Assembly (NCBI GenBank): GCA_944390035.1
Contig: CALXOP010000094.1
Coordinates: 1-33,660, forward strand
Direction of reading: 5' to 3'
Length of the DNA stretch: 33,660 bases
DNA from: an uncultured Alphaproteobacteria bacterium
GTDB lineage: Bacteria > Pseudomonadota > Alphaproteobacteria > RF32 > CAG-239
Made by a program: the position numbers and the translations under genes. The first letter of the stretch is position 1. Each line of letters begins with the position of its first letter. Below are positions 24,069 through 32,366 of this stretch, one piece after another. The notes under the pieces are model-generated. The model saw nothing but the letters and a program-made list of their open reading frames with translations. It did no database searches and had not been told where the DNA came from.

Positions 24069-27000
24069 ATGCTGAAACATCAAAAATCAAAATTAAACGA
24101 ACTCGGTAGTTTAATGATTGAGGCTATGGCTATGCTGGCTCTCATTTCTATGGTGACACCGATTTTATATAAAAAATCCGCAGAAAGAACTACCGAGCTG
24201 CAAGATATTAATGCGGCGAGCGAAGTGCGTGCATTAATCAAGTCTTTGGATGATTATGTGACGGATCATTATGATGACATCATTCAGGGTAATACCGTTA
24301 CTCAAAATTGTAAAACAGGGTCGGTCAATTATAGTGATATGAAAGCGACCACGGGTGAATCAACCCAAAAGAAAACGGTTAATATTAATCACTTCTGTGA
24401 ATATTTGCCTTATGGATTTTTGGATAAGGATAAAGAGGCACAAGCTTCAAAAACCTTTAGCAAAAATTATCAAGTTGTTTTGAAAAAAGTTGATGGCGGA
24501 GACGGGCGTAAGCGCGTGGTTACAGCCTTCTTGATTACCGAACCGAGTGATGGTGGAACTTTCCCGAAACTGAGAGCTTCACGTATTGCATCCATGATTG
24601 GCAGTAACGGCGGGTATATTAATGTGGCAAGCGGAAAAGCCTCGGCCATGGGTACTCAAGGTATTTGGAGCGTCGATGATTTAAATGGAGAGTTAGGTAT
24701 TGCCGCAACTAAAGTAAAAGACGGAGCCATTATTGCATCTTCTGTGCAAGGAATTGCATCTTCAGGCGGTGGTTCAGATAATGAAAATGTATTGTATCGT
24801 AAGTATCGTACCAATCGTGAGTTAAACACGATGGAGACAGATTTATTGATGGGTACAAGTGACGCTTTGGGAAATAATATCCAAAGCGTTAACCAGATGA
24901 TTATTGCGGCCGGCCGTCCGGCTAATTTTGCCGAAAATGCCGGAGATGTGGAATCTGCCCTATATATTAAAAATGGCGGTGCAACGATTAAAAGCGGTAT
25001 TAAGGCGGCTGATGGACAGTTTGTAGTTGATAATGCCGGTTCGGCAACAGCCGTGAAATTTATTGCCGATAACTTTTTGGCAGAAAGCAACTTATTGCGT
25101 TTGGGCGATGGAACAACCGGATTTAATGCAACTAATTCAGGTCTGACACTCGGGTACAGCGGTGGTACTTGGAATGCTGATACAGGTGTGAGCGGTGCGC
25201 CCGTAAATATTAATGCCAATACCAAAATTACCGGTAATTTACATGTAACAGGTAATGAGTATTTGGGGGGCGATTTGCGTGTCGGAGGCACAATTGATGC
25301 AAATAAACTCCATGCCAGAACACAATTGAGTGTCGGAGGTACACCGGCGGCACCGACCAATGCTATTGTTACCGAAACCAGTTCCGTATTTAAACAACCA
25401 GATTTTAGAATTGGAGGAACAAGTTCGTCTGATGCGCGTTTGTTTACCAATGCAACGCAGAGTGTGTTACGCGGCGGTACAGCTGGATTGTTGCTGGAAT
25501 CTTCACAAAATGTTTTAATGCAAAGTAATACGGCAAGCGGTAAGGTTGAGGTTAAGTCCGGTACCGGCGGAACATTGATTGATTCTACAGGAGAAGTTAA
25601 ACTTACAAGTGGTAGCTCAGATTCAACGCCGATTATTCTTAATGAGACAATGATGAAACTTTATCCACAAAGTGTGCAGATAAAATCTATTGTTAATTCC
25701 TTCTTAATCGGAAATACAGAAGCATACACAAGTGAAGCATCAGCCGGTGCGACTTATGTCAAGGCAGATATGGAACATAGACAGTTAAAAACAAAAAAAT
25801 CAAGTTTGATTGTGGCTGACGGAAGCGGTACAAACGGCTTTGTTGTTGACCCGGGCGGTACGGGTGTGGCGGGAGCCGCTGCAGCTGATACAGGTTATGC
25901 AACCATGCGCGGAAAATTCTCCGTATTAAACAATGATTCGACCAATGTCTTTCAGGTTAATACCAGTAATCAAAAAGATGCCGTAACGGATAATCCGGCT
26001 ACCGTTGTGGTTAATGATGATACATTTAAAATTAATAATATGGTTGATGCGTCAAGGGTATTGACCGTTGACGTTAAGGCCACGCAAGCGGCAGAGACTT
26101 CTACTGCAAATAAAGGTGAAGTTTATATTCGTAAAGGAGTGTTGGAATTAGCAACCAATACAAGTTCGGGTGTGGCAACCTTGGATAAACATAAAGGTTA
26201 TGTGAAAGCTGACCGTTTTGTGGCTAACCACGCTCTAGATAGTAGTGCTTTGAGTAAGCCAACCGATTTTAGCGGGGCTTTGCAGCAAGGTTCCAGCGGG
26301 GCATATGACTATTATCAAGTTAATCCGGCCTATACATCGGTGATGCATGATATTAAATTAACCACGCGCGGTGGCGCTCGTTTGAGCGATATTTTGCCAG
26401 ACTTCATTAATAAAGGTATTTACATTGTTGATAATACTTATAAAGAAGATTCTGTTGGAAATAATTGGTCAACGCGTGATGCTAACGGTTATCATTCAGG
26501 TGCATTTAATCCGACGGGAAGTTATGCCGATTGCGGAACAACGCATGCTTGTGCCGTTAGTCCTTGGGTCGGTTTTGTGCCGTCACCGCAATGTCCGCCA
26601 GGATATTTGAAAGTTATTACTTTAACTCCGGCGACATTTTCTATGGCTCAAGCAGGAATTCCCGGCCCTAAGACGTCAACAAAACCGGATTTGATTGTGG
26701 ACTATAATGTGCGCGATCCTAATGAATATGTTGATGGCTATACGGGGACAAAATATTATAATAAGTCAGGATATGTCACAACTGCTCCAATGCCTTTGTA
26801 TTTCCAAAAAAATACTTGGTTGCGCTCAATGGTTATTCCTTATATGCCGGGAAGTAACAATGCTAACTTTAAGGGCTGGAGTGCCGTTATGGGATTTATT
26901 TATCCGTACTCATATTATAAAAAATACATTGAGCTCTTAGGGCTAACGCCGAGTGGCGCCAATACCAAAACGGTTATTTGGAACCTGTTTCCGGTTTATA

Positions 27001-27188
27001 ACCAATCTTTGGAAGGATATGCAACCGTTTATTGCTATTTTAACCGTGCAGAATCTGTTTGGAATTCAAATTTGGTGGATAAAACCTATGACCAGTTGAA
27101 TGCTTTTCGGGCTGTACATCAAAAGAACAATACCGGTTATGTTAACCGTTTGAACGATCCGACCTTGGGTTATACCGATCCATGGTAG
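24069..27188 (+). CDS. PilV/shufflon-like type IV prepilin adhesin, 1039 aa
   Basis: The N terminus is a class III prepilin signal: a 13-residue basic leader ending in G13, then SLMIE with Glu at mature position 5 and a hydrophobic helix (SLMIEAMAMLALISMVTPIL). Residues ~110-240 form a pilin-like globular region with YLPYGF. The long middle (about 240-750) is Gly/Thr/Asn-rich, repetitive beta sequence resembling phage tail fibres (GNLHVTGNEYLGGDLRVGG). The C-terminal ~270 residues include CP-PGYLKVITLTPATF and an aromatic-rich tip. This resembles the PilV family of conjugative/type IVb pilus tip adhesins. ATG 24069 is chosen because GAGGAG lies 7 nt upstream. No recombinase or shufflon repeats are seen. 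It was probably made by prepilin peptidase and pilus machinery encoded elsewhere. Confidence 0.7.
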   Translation: MLKHQKSKLNELGSLMIEAMAMLALISMVTPILYKKSAERTTELQDINAASEVRALIKSLDDYVTDHYDDIIQGNTVTQNCKTGSVNYSDMKATTGESTQKKTVNINHFCEYLPYGFLDKDKEAQASKTFSKNYQVVLKKVDGGDGRKRVVTAFLITEPSDGGTFPKLRASRIASMIGSNGGYINVASGKASAMGTQGIWSVDDLNGELGIAATKVKDGAIIASSVQGIASSGGGSDNENVLYRKYRTNRELNTMETDLLMGTSDALGNNIQSVNQMIIAAGRPANFAENAGDVESALYIKNGGATIKSGIKAADGQFVVDNAGSATAVKFIADNFLAESNLLRLGDGTTGFNATNSGLTLGYSGGTWNADTGVSGAPVNINANTKITGNLHVTGNEYLGGDLRVGGTIDANKLHARTQLSVGGTPAAPTNAIVTETSSVFKQPDFRIGGTSSSDARLFTNATQSVLRGGTAGLLLESSQNVLMQSNTASGKVEVKSGTGGTLIDSTGEVKLTSGSSDSTPIILNETMMKLYPQSVQIKSIVNSFLIGNTEAYTSEASAGATYVKADMEHRQLKTKKSSLIVADGSGTNGFVVDPGGTGVAGAAAADTGYATMRGKFSVLNNDSTNVFQVNTSNQKDAVTDNPATVVVNDDTFKINNMVDASRVLTVDVKATQAAETSTANKGEVYIRKGVLELATNTSSGVATLDKHKGYVKADRFVANHALDSSALSKPTDFSGALQQGSSGAYDYYQVNPAYTSVMHDIKLTTRGGARLSDILPDFINKGIYIVDNTYKEDSVGNNWSTRDANGYHSGAFNPTGSYADCGTTHACAVSPWVGFVPSPQCPPGYLKVITLTPATFSMAQAGIPGPKTSTKPDLIVDYNVRDPNEYVDGYTGTKYYNKSGYVTTAPMPLYFQKNTWLRSMVIPYMPGSNNANFKGWSAVMGFIYPYSYYKKYIELLGLTPSGANTKTVIWNLFPVYNQSLEGYATVYCYFNRAESVWNSNLVDKTYDQLNAFRAVHQKNNTGYVNRLNDPTLGYTDPW

Positions 27189-27203
27189 AGCCCCAAAAAA
27201 ACA

Positions 27204-27231
27204 AACGCCTCGCATTTGCGGGGCGTTTTGT
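27204..27231 (+). terminator. Intrinsic terminator after the pilin operon
   Basis: A 10-bp GC-rich stem (27204-27213 with 27218-27227, one G-T wobble) with a 4-nt loop and a T-rich tail, 16 nt after the stop codon. Confidence 0.85.
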
Positions 27232-27313
27232 TGTGTAAAGAATGGGAAAATTTGAGGTAATATTTAAAAACTTCCTATATACTACTATTTATGATTAGTA
27301 GGAGTTAACATAA

Positions 27314-28066
27314 ATGAAAGCAAAATTTTGTGCCGCTTTATTGGTAAGTGTTTCCTTGGCGTCTGATGTTTGGGCCCAGGCAACTTATTTTGACGGAGGG
27401 GCTGAGGGTGTTCAATCTTTTCAACAAGATGAAAATGCTTGGCGCCGGCAAGATGGAAAACGTTTGGAAGTGTTGCAAGCGGTGAAAGATTCTATCGGGC
27501 AAGCGGCTTTGGCTAATATTATGGGGGCTGAGCAGGTCTTTTGTTACCAAATTGCCAGCAGGCCGAATAATTACAGCGGCTATACCATTAACGGCATGGC
27601 GGTTACCGGTTTTTGCGGCGTGGTTTCCAAACCCTTGCAAGAAACCATAAAAACCGAGTTTTTTGCTAATGATAACAATATTGATTTTGTGAATTCCGAA
27701 AAATGTATCATTCGCCCCAAACTTATGATTCGCTGGGTCAGAGGTGTGGATTTTACAGATATGTTGATTTCGGCTCCTTGCTATTCTTATTCGATTTTCT
27801 ATGGCGGAAAGGTGAAGACTTTTAACTTTAAGCCGGGGGCGGAAATTGTGGATACCATGGTTGAGGCATTTCAAAATTTGAGTGTCGATTTTGTGTCTCC
27901 GGCATTGTTGAATCAATTATTGCCGGTTGGTGTGCCGCAGACCAAAGAGCAAAAAGAAGTGATAAAAAAACAGAGCGGGCCTATTCGCAAATGGGAGCAA
28001 CCCGCACAACCCGTCCAACAACAGAAAAAATCGGGCGGGTGGAATAATCTGAAGTTTGGTAAGTAG
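27314..28066 (+). CDS. Putative periplasmic protein of unknown function, 250 aa
   Basis: A Sec signal peptide (residues 1-21, cut after VWA) exports a soluble protein that I do not recognise. It has paired cysteines (QVFCYQ, TGFCGVV, SEKCII, SAPCYSY), a helical segment with QAVKDSIGQAALANIMG, and a Lys/Gln/Pro-rich C-terminal tail (QPAQPVQQQKK). TAGGAG lies about 9 nt before the ATG, and a promoter-like TTGAGG (27252-27257) with TATATA (27276-27281) precedes it. A 6-bp inverted repeat (27282-27287 with 27296-27301) overlaps the transcription start region and the SD edge. It converges on pit with one base between the stop codons. Confidence 0.65.
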   Translation: MKAKFCAALLVSVSLASDVWAQATYFDGGAEGVQSFQQDENAWRRQDGKRLEVLQAVKDSIGQAALANIMGAEQVFCYQIASRPNNYSGYTINGMAVTGFCGVVSKPLQETIKTEFFANDNNIDFVNSEKCIIRPKLMIRWVRGVDFTDMLISAPCYSYSIFYGGKVKTFNFKPGAEIVDTMVEAFQNLSVDFVSPALLNQLLPVGVPQTKEQKEVIKKQSGPIRKWEQPAQPVQQQKKSGGWNNLKFGK

Positions 28067-28067
28067 C

Positions 28068-29123
28068 TTAATCTGCTAAATAGACGGTTTGGTTAAAGAC
28101 GTTTTCCAAAAAGAAAAGCGAAATAAAGCAAATTATGGCGGAAATAATGGGGGTTGTTATCCAACCTAAGGATACTTTCCCCAAAATATCCCAGCGCATA
28201 TTATGCCCGCCCTTGGCCAAACCAATACCCATGACGGCACCGATTATGGCTTGAGAGCTGGAAACCGGAACCAACGGCAATGTCGGTAATCCTTTGCTAT
28301 GCAAAAATTGTTCAAGCCCTTGTGAGGCAAATAAGAAAAGGACGATTGATTGAGCCACAACGACAATCCATGCGGTTATCGGGGTCATGACCATTATTTT
28401 TTTACCGATAGTGCGCATAACATTATATGAGCGGGTAAAAATGCCCACACTTATGGCAATGCCGCCGATTAAAAACAAAAGTTGGGTGCTGGTGAGGCTG
28501 AAATTGCGCCAATGTACGGCGTGTAAGGGGTTGGCATCCACAAAAACCCCCATAACGTTGCCAATGTTATTAGATCCCAGGGCATAAGCACCGAAGGCTC
28601 CGGTAACAACCAGACCAAAGCGGGTATAACTGTCCAGCCGCAGAAGATGAATCTTGGCATGCTTTAGGCAGTATTTGGTCAAAATATAAAGCAGTATGGC
28701 AATAAGACCGGCCAGGACAGGGCACAAAACCCAAGTGCTGATGATTTGTGAGAGAATTGTATAGTCAGTTGGTTTGTTGCTGTAAATATTCCAGCCGATA
28801 ATGGCTCCGACAATTGCCTGAGAGGTGGAAACGGGCAGTGAGCTTCTGACCATCCAATAAACCGTAACGGCGGCGGCAAAGGCACACATAAAGGCACCGG
28901 CCAATGCATTTACCGTGCCTAATTCCATTAGAGTTTTGCTGGCACCGCCACCGGAAATAACCGCTCCTAAGATGACAAATACGGAGGCAATAACGGCAGC
29001 CGTTTTGAACCGAACCATTTTGGTGCCGACGGCCGTGCCAAAAATATTGGCGGCATCATTGGCTCCTAAAGACCACCCTAAAAATAAACCACTGCTTAAA
29101 AAAATAAAAAATATATAGTCCAT
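28068..29123 (-). CDS. pit: Low-affinity inorganic phosphate transporter (PiT family)
   Basis: PiT permeases import phosphate as a metal-phosphate complex driven by protons or sodium. The 351-residue protein has ten or so hydrophobic segments and the two PiT signature halves: GANDAANIFG (20-29) with PVSTSQAIVGAIIG, and GSNNIGNVMG with PVSSSQAIIGAVMG. It lacks a large cytoplasmic loop, so it is the short type. The DUF47 gene is 3 bp upstream on the same strand, a conserved pairing. The end lies one base from the convergent periplasmic gene with no visible terminator between. Confidence 0.93.
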   Translation of the reverse strand: MDYIFFIFLSSGLFLGWSLGANDAANIFGTAVGTKMVRFKTAAVIASVFVILGAVISGGGASKTLMELGTVNALAGAFMCAFAAAVTVYWMVRSSLPVSTSQAIVGAIIGWNIYSNKPTDYTILSQIISTWVLCPVLAGLIAILLYILTKYCLKHAKIHLLRLDSYTRFGLVVTGAFGAYALGSNNIGNVMGVFVDANPLHAVHWRNFSLTSTQLLFLIGGIAISVGIFTRSYNVMRTIGKKIMVMTPITAWIVVVAQSIVLFLFASQGLEQFLHSKGLPTLPLVPVSSSQAIIGAVMGIGLAKGGHNMRWDILGKVSLGWITTPIISAIICFISLFFLENVFNQTVYLAD

Positions 29124-29126
29124 GGC

Positions 29127-29786
29127 TTAAATGTCTCTTTTAATGGCAAATATCAGCAACTCATCAATACAGTCTTCGGCAATGTCGGCAATATCGGCGA
29201 CTTCGGTTATCAGATTGCTTAATTGCAGTTTGTTGGCTAATGGTAAGTCCGAATCAAAAATGGCCTCTTTCATGTGGCCGGAGGAAAGGTCGGTTTCGTG
29301 CTCAATGAAATATACTTTTTGGGAATAATCGCGCACCGAACTAATATCACGGAAAAATGCGCGTGAGGCAATAGCCGTGTTTTCGCAACAATCACTGACT
29401 TGGTCGCACAGCTCCAGCATGCGCATGTGGTATTCTTTCGGAAAGTCGGGACGCTCAATGTAAAAGCGGTAGGCCACTTCATCAAATTTGTTGATGATTT
29501 TATCCAAATTTTCTACCAAATTCAACACATCGGCACGAAGGTCGGGTATGAGATTGTGTTCGTAGAGCCTGCTTTCTATATCGCGGCGGATGATGTCGGC
29601 ATCGTGCTCGATTTGTTTGATTTGCTTATTGAGTTTTTTATATTCATTGCTGCGTTGTTCATTTAGATAGACTCGTATGGCTTTTTGAAAGGTCATGGCA
29701 ACGTCTATGATTTTGTCGTGAAAAACATCTATTTTGCTTTCCAAAGATTTGGTCTTTGCAAACAATGAAATCTTAAGGTGAAACAT
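29127..29786 (-). CDS. DUF47 (PhoU-like) phosphate-transport accessory protein
   Basis: The 219-residue, all-helical protein matches DUF47/TIGR00153, a PhoU-like family whose genes lie directly before pit. It is cytoplasmic and is thought to regulate PiT activity, possibly through metal bound in its helical bundle. Visible segments are KLNKQIKQIEHDADIIRRDI, VENLDKIINKFDEVAYRF and IEHETDLSSGHMKEAIF. The conserved ExxxD-type acidic sites fit metal binding. I choose ATG 29786 (with AGAAG just upstream) over GTG 29807. The pit gene starts 3 bp after its stop codon. Confidence 0.88.
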   Translation of the reverse strand: MFHLKISLFAKTKSLESKIDVFHDKIIDVAMTFQKAIRVYLNEQRSNEYKKLNKQIKQIEHDADIIRRDIESRLYEHNLIPDLRADVLNLVENLDKIINKFDEVAYRFYIERPDFPKEYHMRMLELCDQVSDCCENTAIASRAFFRDISSVRDYSQKVYFIEHETDLSSGHMKEAIFDSDLPLANKLQLSNLITEVADIADIAEDCIDELLIFAIKRDI

Positions 29787-29969
29787 TATTTCTTCTTTCT
29801 TTTGCACAAGTTAGTTTGATTTAATTATATGCTACAATTTATGAATAAATGATTTAGTTTTTGATTTTATCTTGCGCAAAAATGTAGATATTTTGCTTGT
29901 AAATATTTTGAGAATTTAGTAGATTATATCTGTTTTAATTATAATTCGAAACTTAAGGATACCAATATT

Positions 29970-30686
29970 ATGAACAAATTGAATTCAATTTATGTATCTC
30001 TTCTGGCTTTAGTGGTTGCCATTGCCTCTGCCGTAATGTGCTTCTTGAATTGCCAGGGTGCAAAGTCTGTAAATGTTGAACAAACTTTGCTGGATAATCC
30101 GGAAATTATTGTCCAAGCAATGCAAAAATATGAAGATAATCTTCGTCAACAAGCATTAGCCGGTGCACAAAAATTGATTGATGAAAATATCAATGAAATT
30201 AACAATGACGGTAAAGCTCCGTTTGTTGGTGCCGCTGATGCCCAAAAAGTTGTTGTTGAGTTCTATGATTATTCTTGCGGATATTGCCACAGACTGTATC
30301 CTGAACTCAAAAATGTTATGGCCAGCAATACAGATGTTAAGTATGTTTTCAAACCGTTGACTTTCGTCTCTCCGATTTCTGAATATGCTGCTCGTGCTGC
30401 TTTTGCTGCTAACAAACAAGGCAAATTTATTGAAGTTCACAATGCTATGTTTGAATTCGGCGGACAATTGAACGAAGCTGCAATTGACGGAATCGCTCAA
30501 GCTCAAGGTTTGGATATGGAAAAATTCAAAGCTGATTTGAATTCTCAAGAAGTTAGTGATGAATTGGCTGCTGTCAGCAATTTGGCTAACAAAATCCAAA
30601 TCAACGGTGTTCCGGCTATGATTATTAACGGTAAGATGGTTCAAACTTTGGACGGTGCCGTTATTTTGGAAAATTTGAACAAATAA
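29970..30686 (+). CDS. DsbA-family thiol:disulfide oxidoreductase (Com1/ScsC-like)
   Basis: A periplasmic thioredoxin-fold enzyme, 238 residues. An N-terminal membrane anchor or uncleaved signal (IYVSLLALVVAIASAVMCFL) is followed by an ScsC-type N-terminal helical segment (LLDNPEIIVQAMQKYEDNL), which in relatives mediates oligomerisation. The active site is C103-G-Y-C106 in FYDYSCGYCHRLYPELK, and the cis-Pro loop is GVPAMIING (P215). It should oxidise or isomerise disulfides in exported Cys-rich proteins such as those seen elsewhere in this window. It has an AAGGA site 10 nt before the ATG and its own terminator. The redox partner (DsbB/DsbD) is not in the window. Confidence 0.92.
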   Translation: MNKLNSIYVSLLALVVAIASAVMCFLNCQGAKSVNVEQTLLDNPEIIVQAMQKYEDNLRQQALAGAQKLIDENINEINNDGKAPFVGAADAQKVVVEFYDYSCGYCHRLYPELKNVMASNTDVKYVFKPLTFVSPISEYAARAAFAANKQGKFIEVHNAMFEFGGQLNEAAIDGIAQAQGLDMEKFKADLNSQEVSDELAAVSNLANKIQINGVPAMIINGKMVQTLDGAVILENLNK

Positions 30687-30700
30687 TTGTTTGAAGGTTA

Positions 30701-30734
30701 AAAAAAAGGAGTTCTGCAAAGAACTCCTTTTTTT
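30701..30734. terminator. Bidirectional terminator between dsbA-like gene and ispA
   Basis: A perfect 14-bp stem (30701-30714 with 30721-30734), 6-nt loop, and A7/T7 outer arms. It sits between two convergent genes and can stop both. Confidence 0.92.
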
Positions 30735-30743
30735 ATGTTTGAA

Positions 30744-31643
30744 TTAATATTTGCGATTGATAATAAAGTCGGCCAAATCCTGCAGTGTTTGGGAAGCAGG
30801 TCCGAAGGCGGAAATAATTTGTTTGGCTTCGGCAATGAGTTGTTGGGCAATTTGTTTGGCATTGTTTAAGCCATAGAGGCTGACAAAGGTTACTTTGCCT
30901 TGGGCTGAGTCTTTGTTTAAGGTTTTGCCGACAAGAGCTTGCTCTCCTTCAACGTCTAAAATGTCATCGGCAATTTGGAAGGCAATGCCGATTTTGCGCG
31001 AATAATCAATCAAGGCTTGGCGTTGGGTCGGAGTGGCATGTCCTAAAACGGCCCCGGCTTCGCAGGCATAGCGAATCAGACGTCCGGTCTTCATTTCTTC
31101 TATGTGTTTGATGAGGCGTTCGCTGTCTTCGTTTTGGGGCAAATCTTCAGCAATCAAATCAAGCATTTGGCCTGAAACCATACCGTCAAAAGCGCCGGCG
31201 CCGGAGGCTAACAAGGAGATGAGTTCACAACGGGTTTGAGAATCGGCGCAAGTCTCAGGTGCGCTCAAAATTTCAAATGCGTAAGTCAGCAAGCCGTCAC
31301 CGGCCAAGATGGCCGTGGCTTCGTCAAATTGCTTGTGACAAGTTGGTTTGCCGCGGCGAAGGTCGTCATTATCCATGGCAGGCAAGTCGTCGTGTATCAA
31401 AGAATAAGAGTGGAGCATTTCAAGAGCGGCTGCCGTGCGCAGAGAGGCGTTAAAGTCCAGTCCGAAGAGATGTGCCGTTTCATAGACCAAAAAAGGTCTC
31501 AGTCTTTTGCCGCCGTTCATGACGGAATATTGCATGGCCTCAACAACTCTTTTTTCGGCCCCTTGAGGGAGAGGAAAAAAGGAAGGCAAGGCTTGGTTGA
31601 ATTTGGTTGAGTATTCAGAAATATTCGTTTTAATGTCAGTCAT
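30744..31643 (-). CDS. ispA: Farnesyl diphosphate synthase (polyprenyl synthetase family)
   Basis: It condenses isopentenyl diphosphate with dimethylallyl/geranyl diphosphate to make farnesyl diphosphate for undecaprenyl and quinone synthesis in the cytoplasm. The 299-residue protein has the first aspartate-rich motif DDLPAMD (D85, D86, D91), GGKRLRP at 44-50, and the second motif DDILD (D226, D227, D230). Residues Y80-S81 upstream of the first motif match short-chain (C15) synthases, though C20 cannot be excluded. The ATG at 31643 lies 4 bp after xseB, so the two are co-transcribed, the classic xseB-ispA pair. Confidence 0.94.
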   Translation of the reverse strand: MTDIKTNISEYSTKFNQALPSFFPLPQGAEKRVVEAMQYSVMNGGKRLRPFLVYETAHLFGLDFNASLRTAAALEMLHSYSLIHDDLPAMDNDDLRRGKPTCHKQFDEATAILAGDGLLTYAFEILSAPETCADSQTRCELISLLASGAGAFDGMVSGQMLDLIAEDLPQNEDSERLIKHIEEMKTGRLIRYACEAGAVLGHATPTQRQALIDYSRKIGIAFQIADDILDVEGEQALVGKTLNKDSAQGKVTFVSLYGLNNAKQIAQQLIAEAKQIISAFGPASQTLQDLADFIINRKY

Positions 31644-31647
31644 TGTT

Positions 31648-31890
31648 TTAGTCCATAGGCGGGAGAGGGGCGGTGGTCATGGTGCCGTCGGGGGCAATTT
31701 CGATTTTTTCGATTTTTAATTGTGCGGCTTTGAGCTTTTGCTCGCAGAATTGTTTGAGTTGAACGGCTTGTTCATAGGCTTTTACCGCGTCGTCCAATTT
31801 GATGCGTCCGCCTTCTAGTTCGCGTACAATATTTTCCAACTTTTGAAGGGCGTCTTCAAAGCTTAAGTTCTTTAATTCTTCTTCGGTCAT
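31648..31890 (-). CDS. xseB: Exodeoxyribonuclease VII small subunit
   Basis: XseB coats the large subunit XseA to form exonuclease VII, which degrades single-stranded DNA. The 80-residue protein has the family helices: LSFEDALQKLENIVRELEGG and LDDAVKAYEQAVQLKQFCEQKL. RBS AAAGGAGAG lies ~6 nt before the ATG. It is the first gene of the xseB-ispA operon with a good promoter upstream. xseA is not in this window. Confidence 0.95.
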   Translation of the reverse strand: MTEEELKNLSFEDALQKLENIVRELEGGRIKLDDAVKAYEQAVQLKQFCEQKLKAAQLKIEKIEIAPDGTMTTAPLPPMD

Positions 31891-31916
31891 TTCATCTCTC
31901 CTTTTTGATTATAGCA

Positions 31917-31945
31917 ATATTATTATATTCCTCGCATAAAGGCAA
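31917..31945 (-). promoter_or_regulatory. Sigma-70 promoter for xseB-ispA
   Basis: On the minus strand TTGCCT (31945-31940) and TAATAT (31922-31917) are spaced by 17 nt. The resulting leader of ~20 nt contains the xseB ribosome site. A TATAAT also lies a few bases downstream. Confidence 0.55.
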
Positions 31946-32060
31946 CTAAACAATAGCAGATGTGATTAACGGCTAAAGTCGATATAGCTCTTAGTTGTTC
32001 TATAACTCCCAAAGGGGCGCGGTTTATGGTATATTAGTAATAAATCAAGGAGTGAAAAAT

Positions 32061-32366
32061 ATGAAAAACTTAGTGATTACAAAAGGGGCCGGTTTGTTAA
32101 AGGCTCTGGCGAACCCTAAGCGCTTGGAGGTTTTGTGGCATTTGCGCGAAGGGGAACACAGTGTTGGTGCATTAGAGAAAAAAGTCGGGCTTAGCCAATC
32201 GGCTCTCTCACAACATTTGGCAGTGTTGCGTGGCGAAGGAATCGTTAAAACCAGACGTGAAGCGCAAACAATTTATTATACCATAAAAAGTGAAGCGGCA
32301 CTGAAACTGCTGACTTTGCTGGATAAAATTTATAATAAGCCATACAAAAGTGACTATGAAGTTTAG
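32061..32366 (+). CDS. ArsR-family winged-helix transcriptional regulator
   Basis: A 101-residue single-domain repressor. The helix-turn-helix is SVGALEKKVGLSQSALSQHLAVLRGEGIV, followed by the beta-wing (TRREAQTIYYTI). ALANPKRLEVLWHL is the typical N-terminal ArsR segment. There is no cysteine at all, so thiol-based metal or sulfide sensing (as in ArsR, CzrA-type or BigR) is excluded here. I choose ATG 32061 with AAGGAG 8 nt upstream; an in-frame ORF extends to 31995 but has no ribosome site. The target genes are unknown. It converges on rnd with stop codons that overlap (TTAG). Confidence 0.88.
   Translation: MKNLVITKGAGLLKALANPKRLEVLWHLREGEHSVGALEKKVGLSQSALSQHLAVLRGEGIVKTRREAQTIYYTIKSEAALKLLTLLDKIYNKPYKSDYEV

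Noticed and set aside
24656..25450. Minus-strand ORF of 264 codons inside the PilV-like gene
   Set aside because: It lies wholly antisense to a well-supported gene with a prepilin leader, lacks a credible start context, and its product looks random and proline-rich.
24069..27188. A shufflon (site-specific inversion) at the 3' end of the PilV-like gene
   Set aside because: I found no recombinase gene, no partial alternative C-terminal ORFs in the opposite orientation and no repeated crossover sites near the 3' end.
29970..30070. Lipoprotein signal on the DsbA-like protein
   Set aside because: Two cysteines lie after the hydrophobic segment (VMC and LNC), but neither fits a lipobox with small residues at -3 and -1; a membrane anchor or a Sec signal is more likely.
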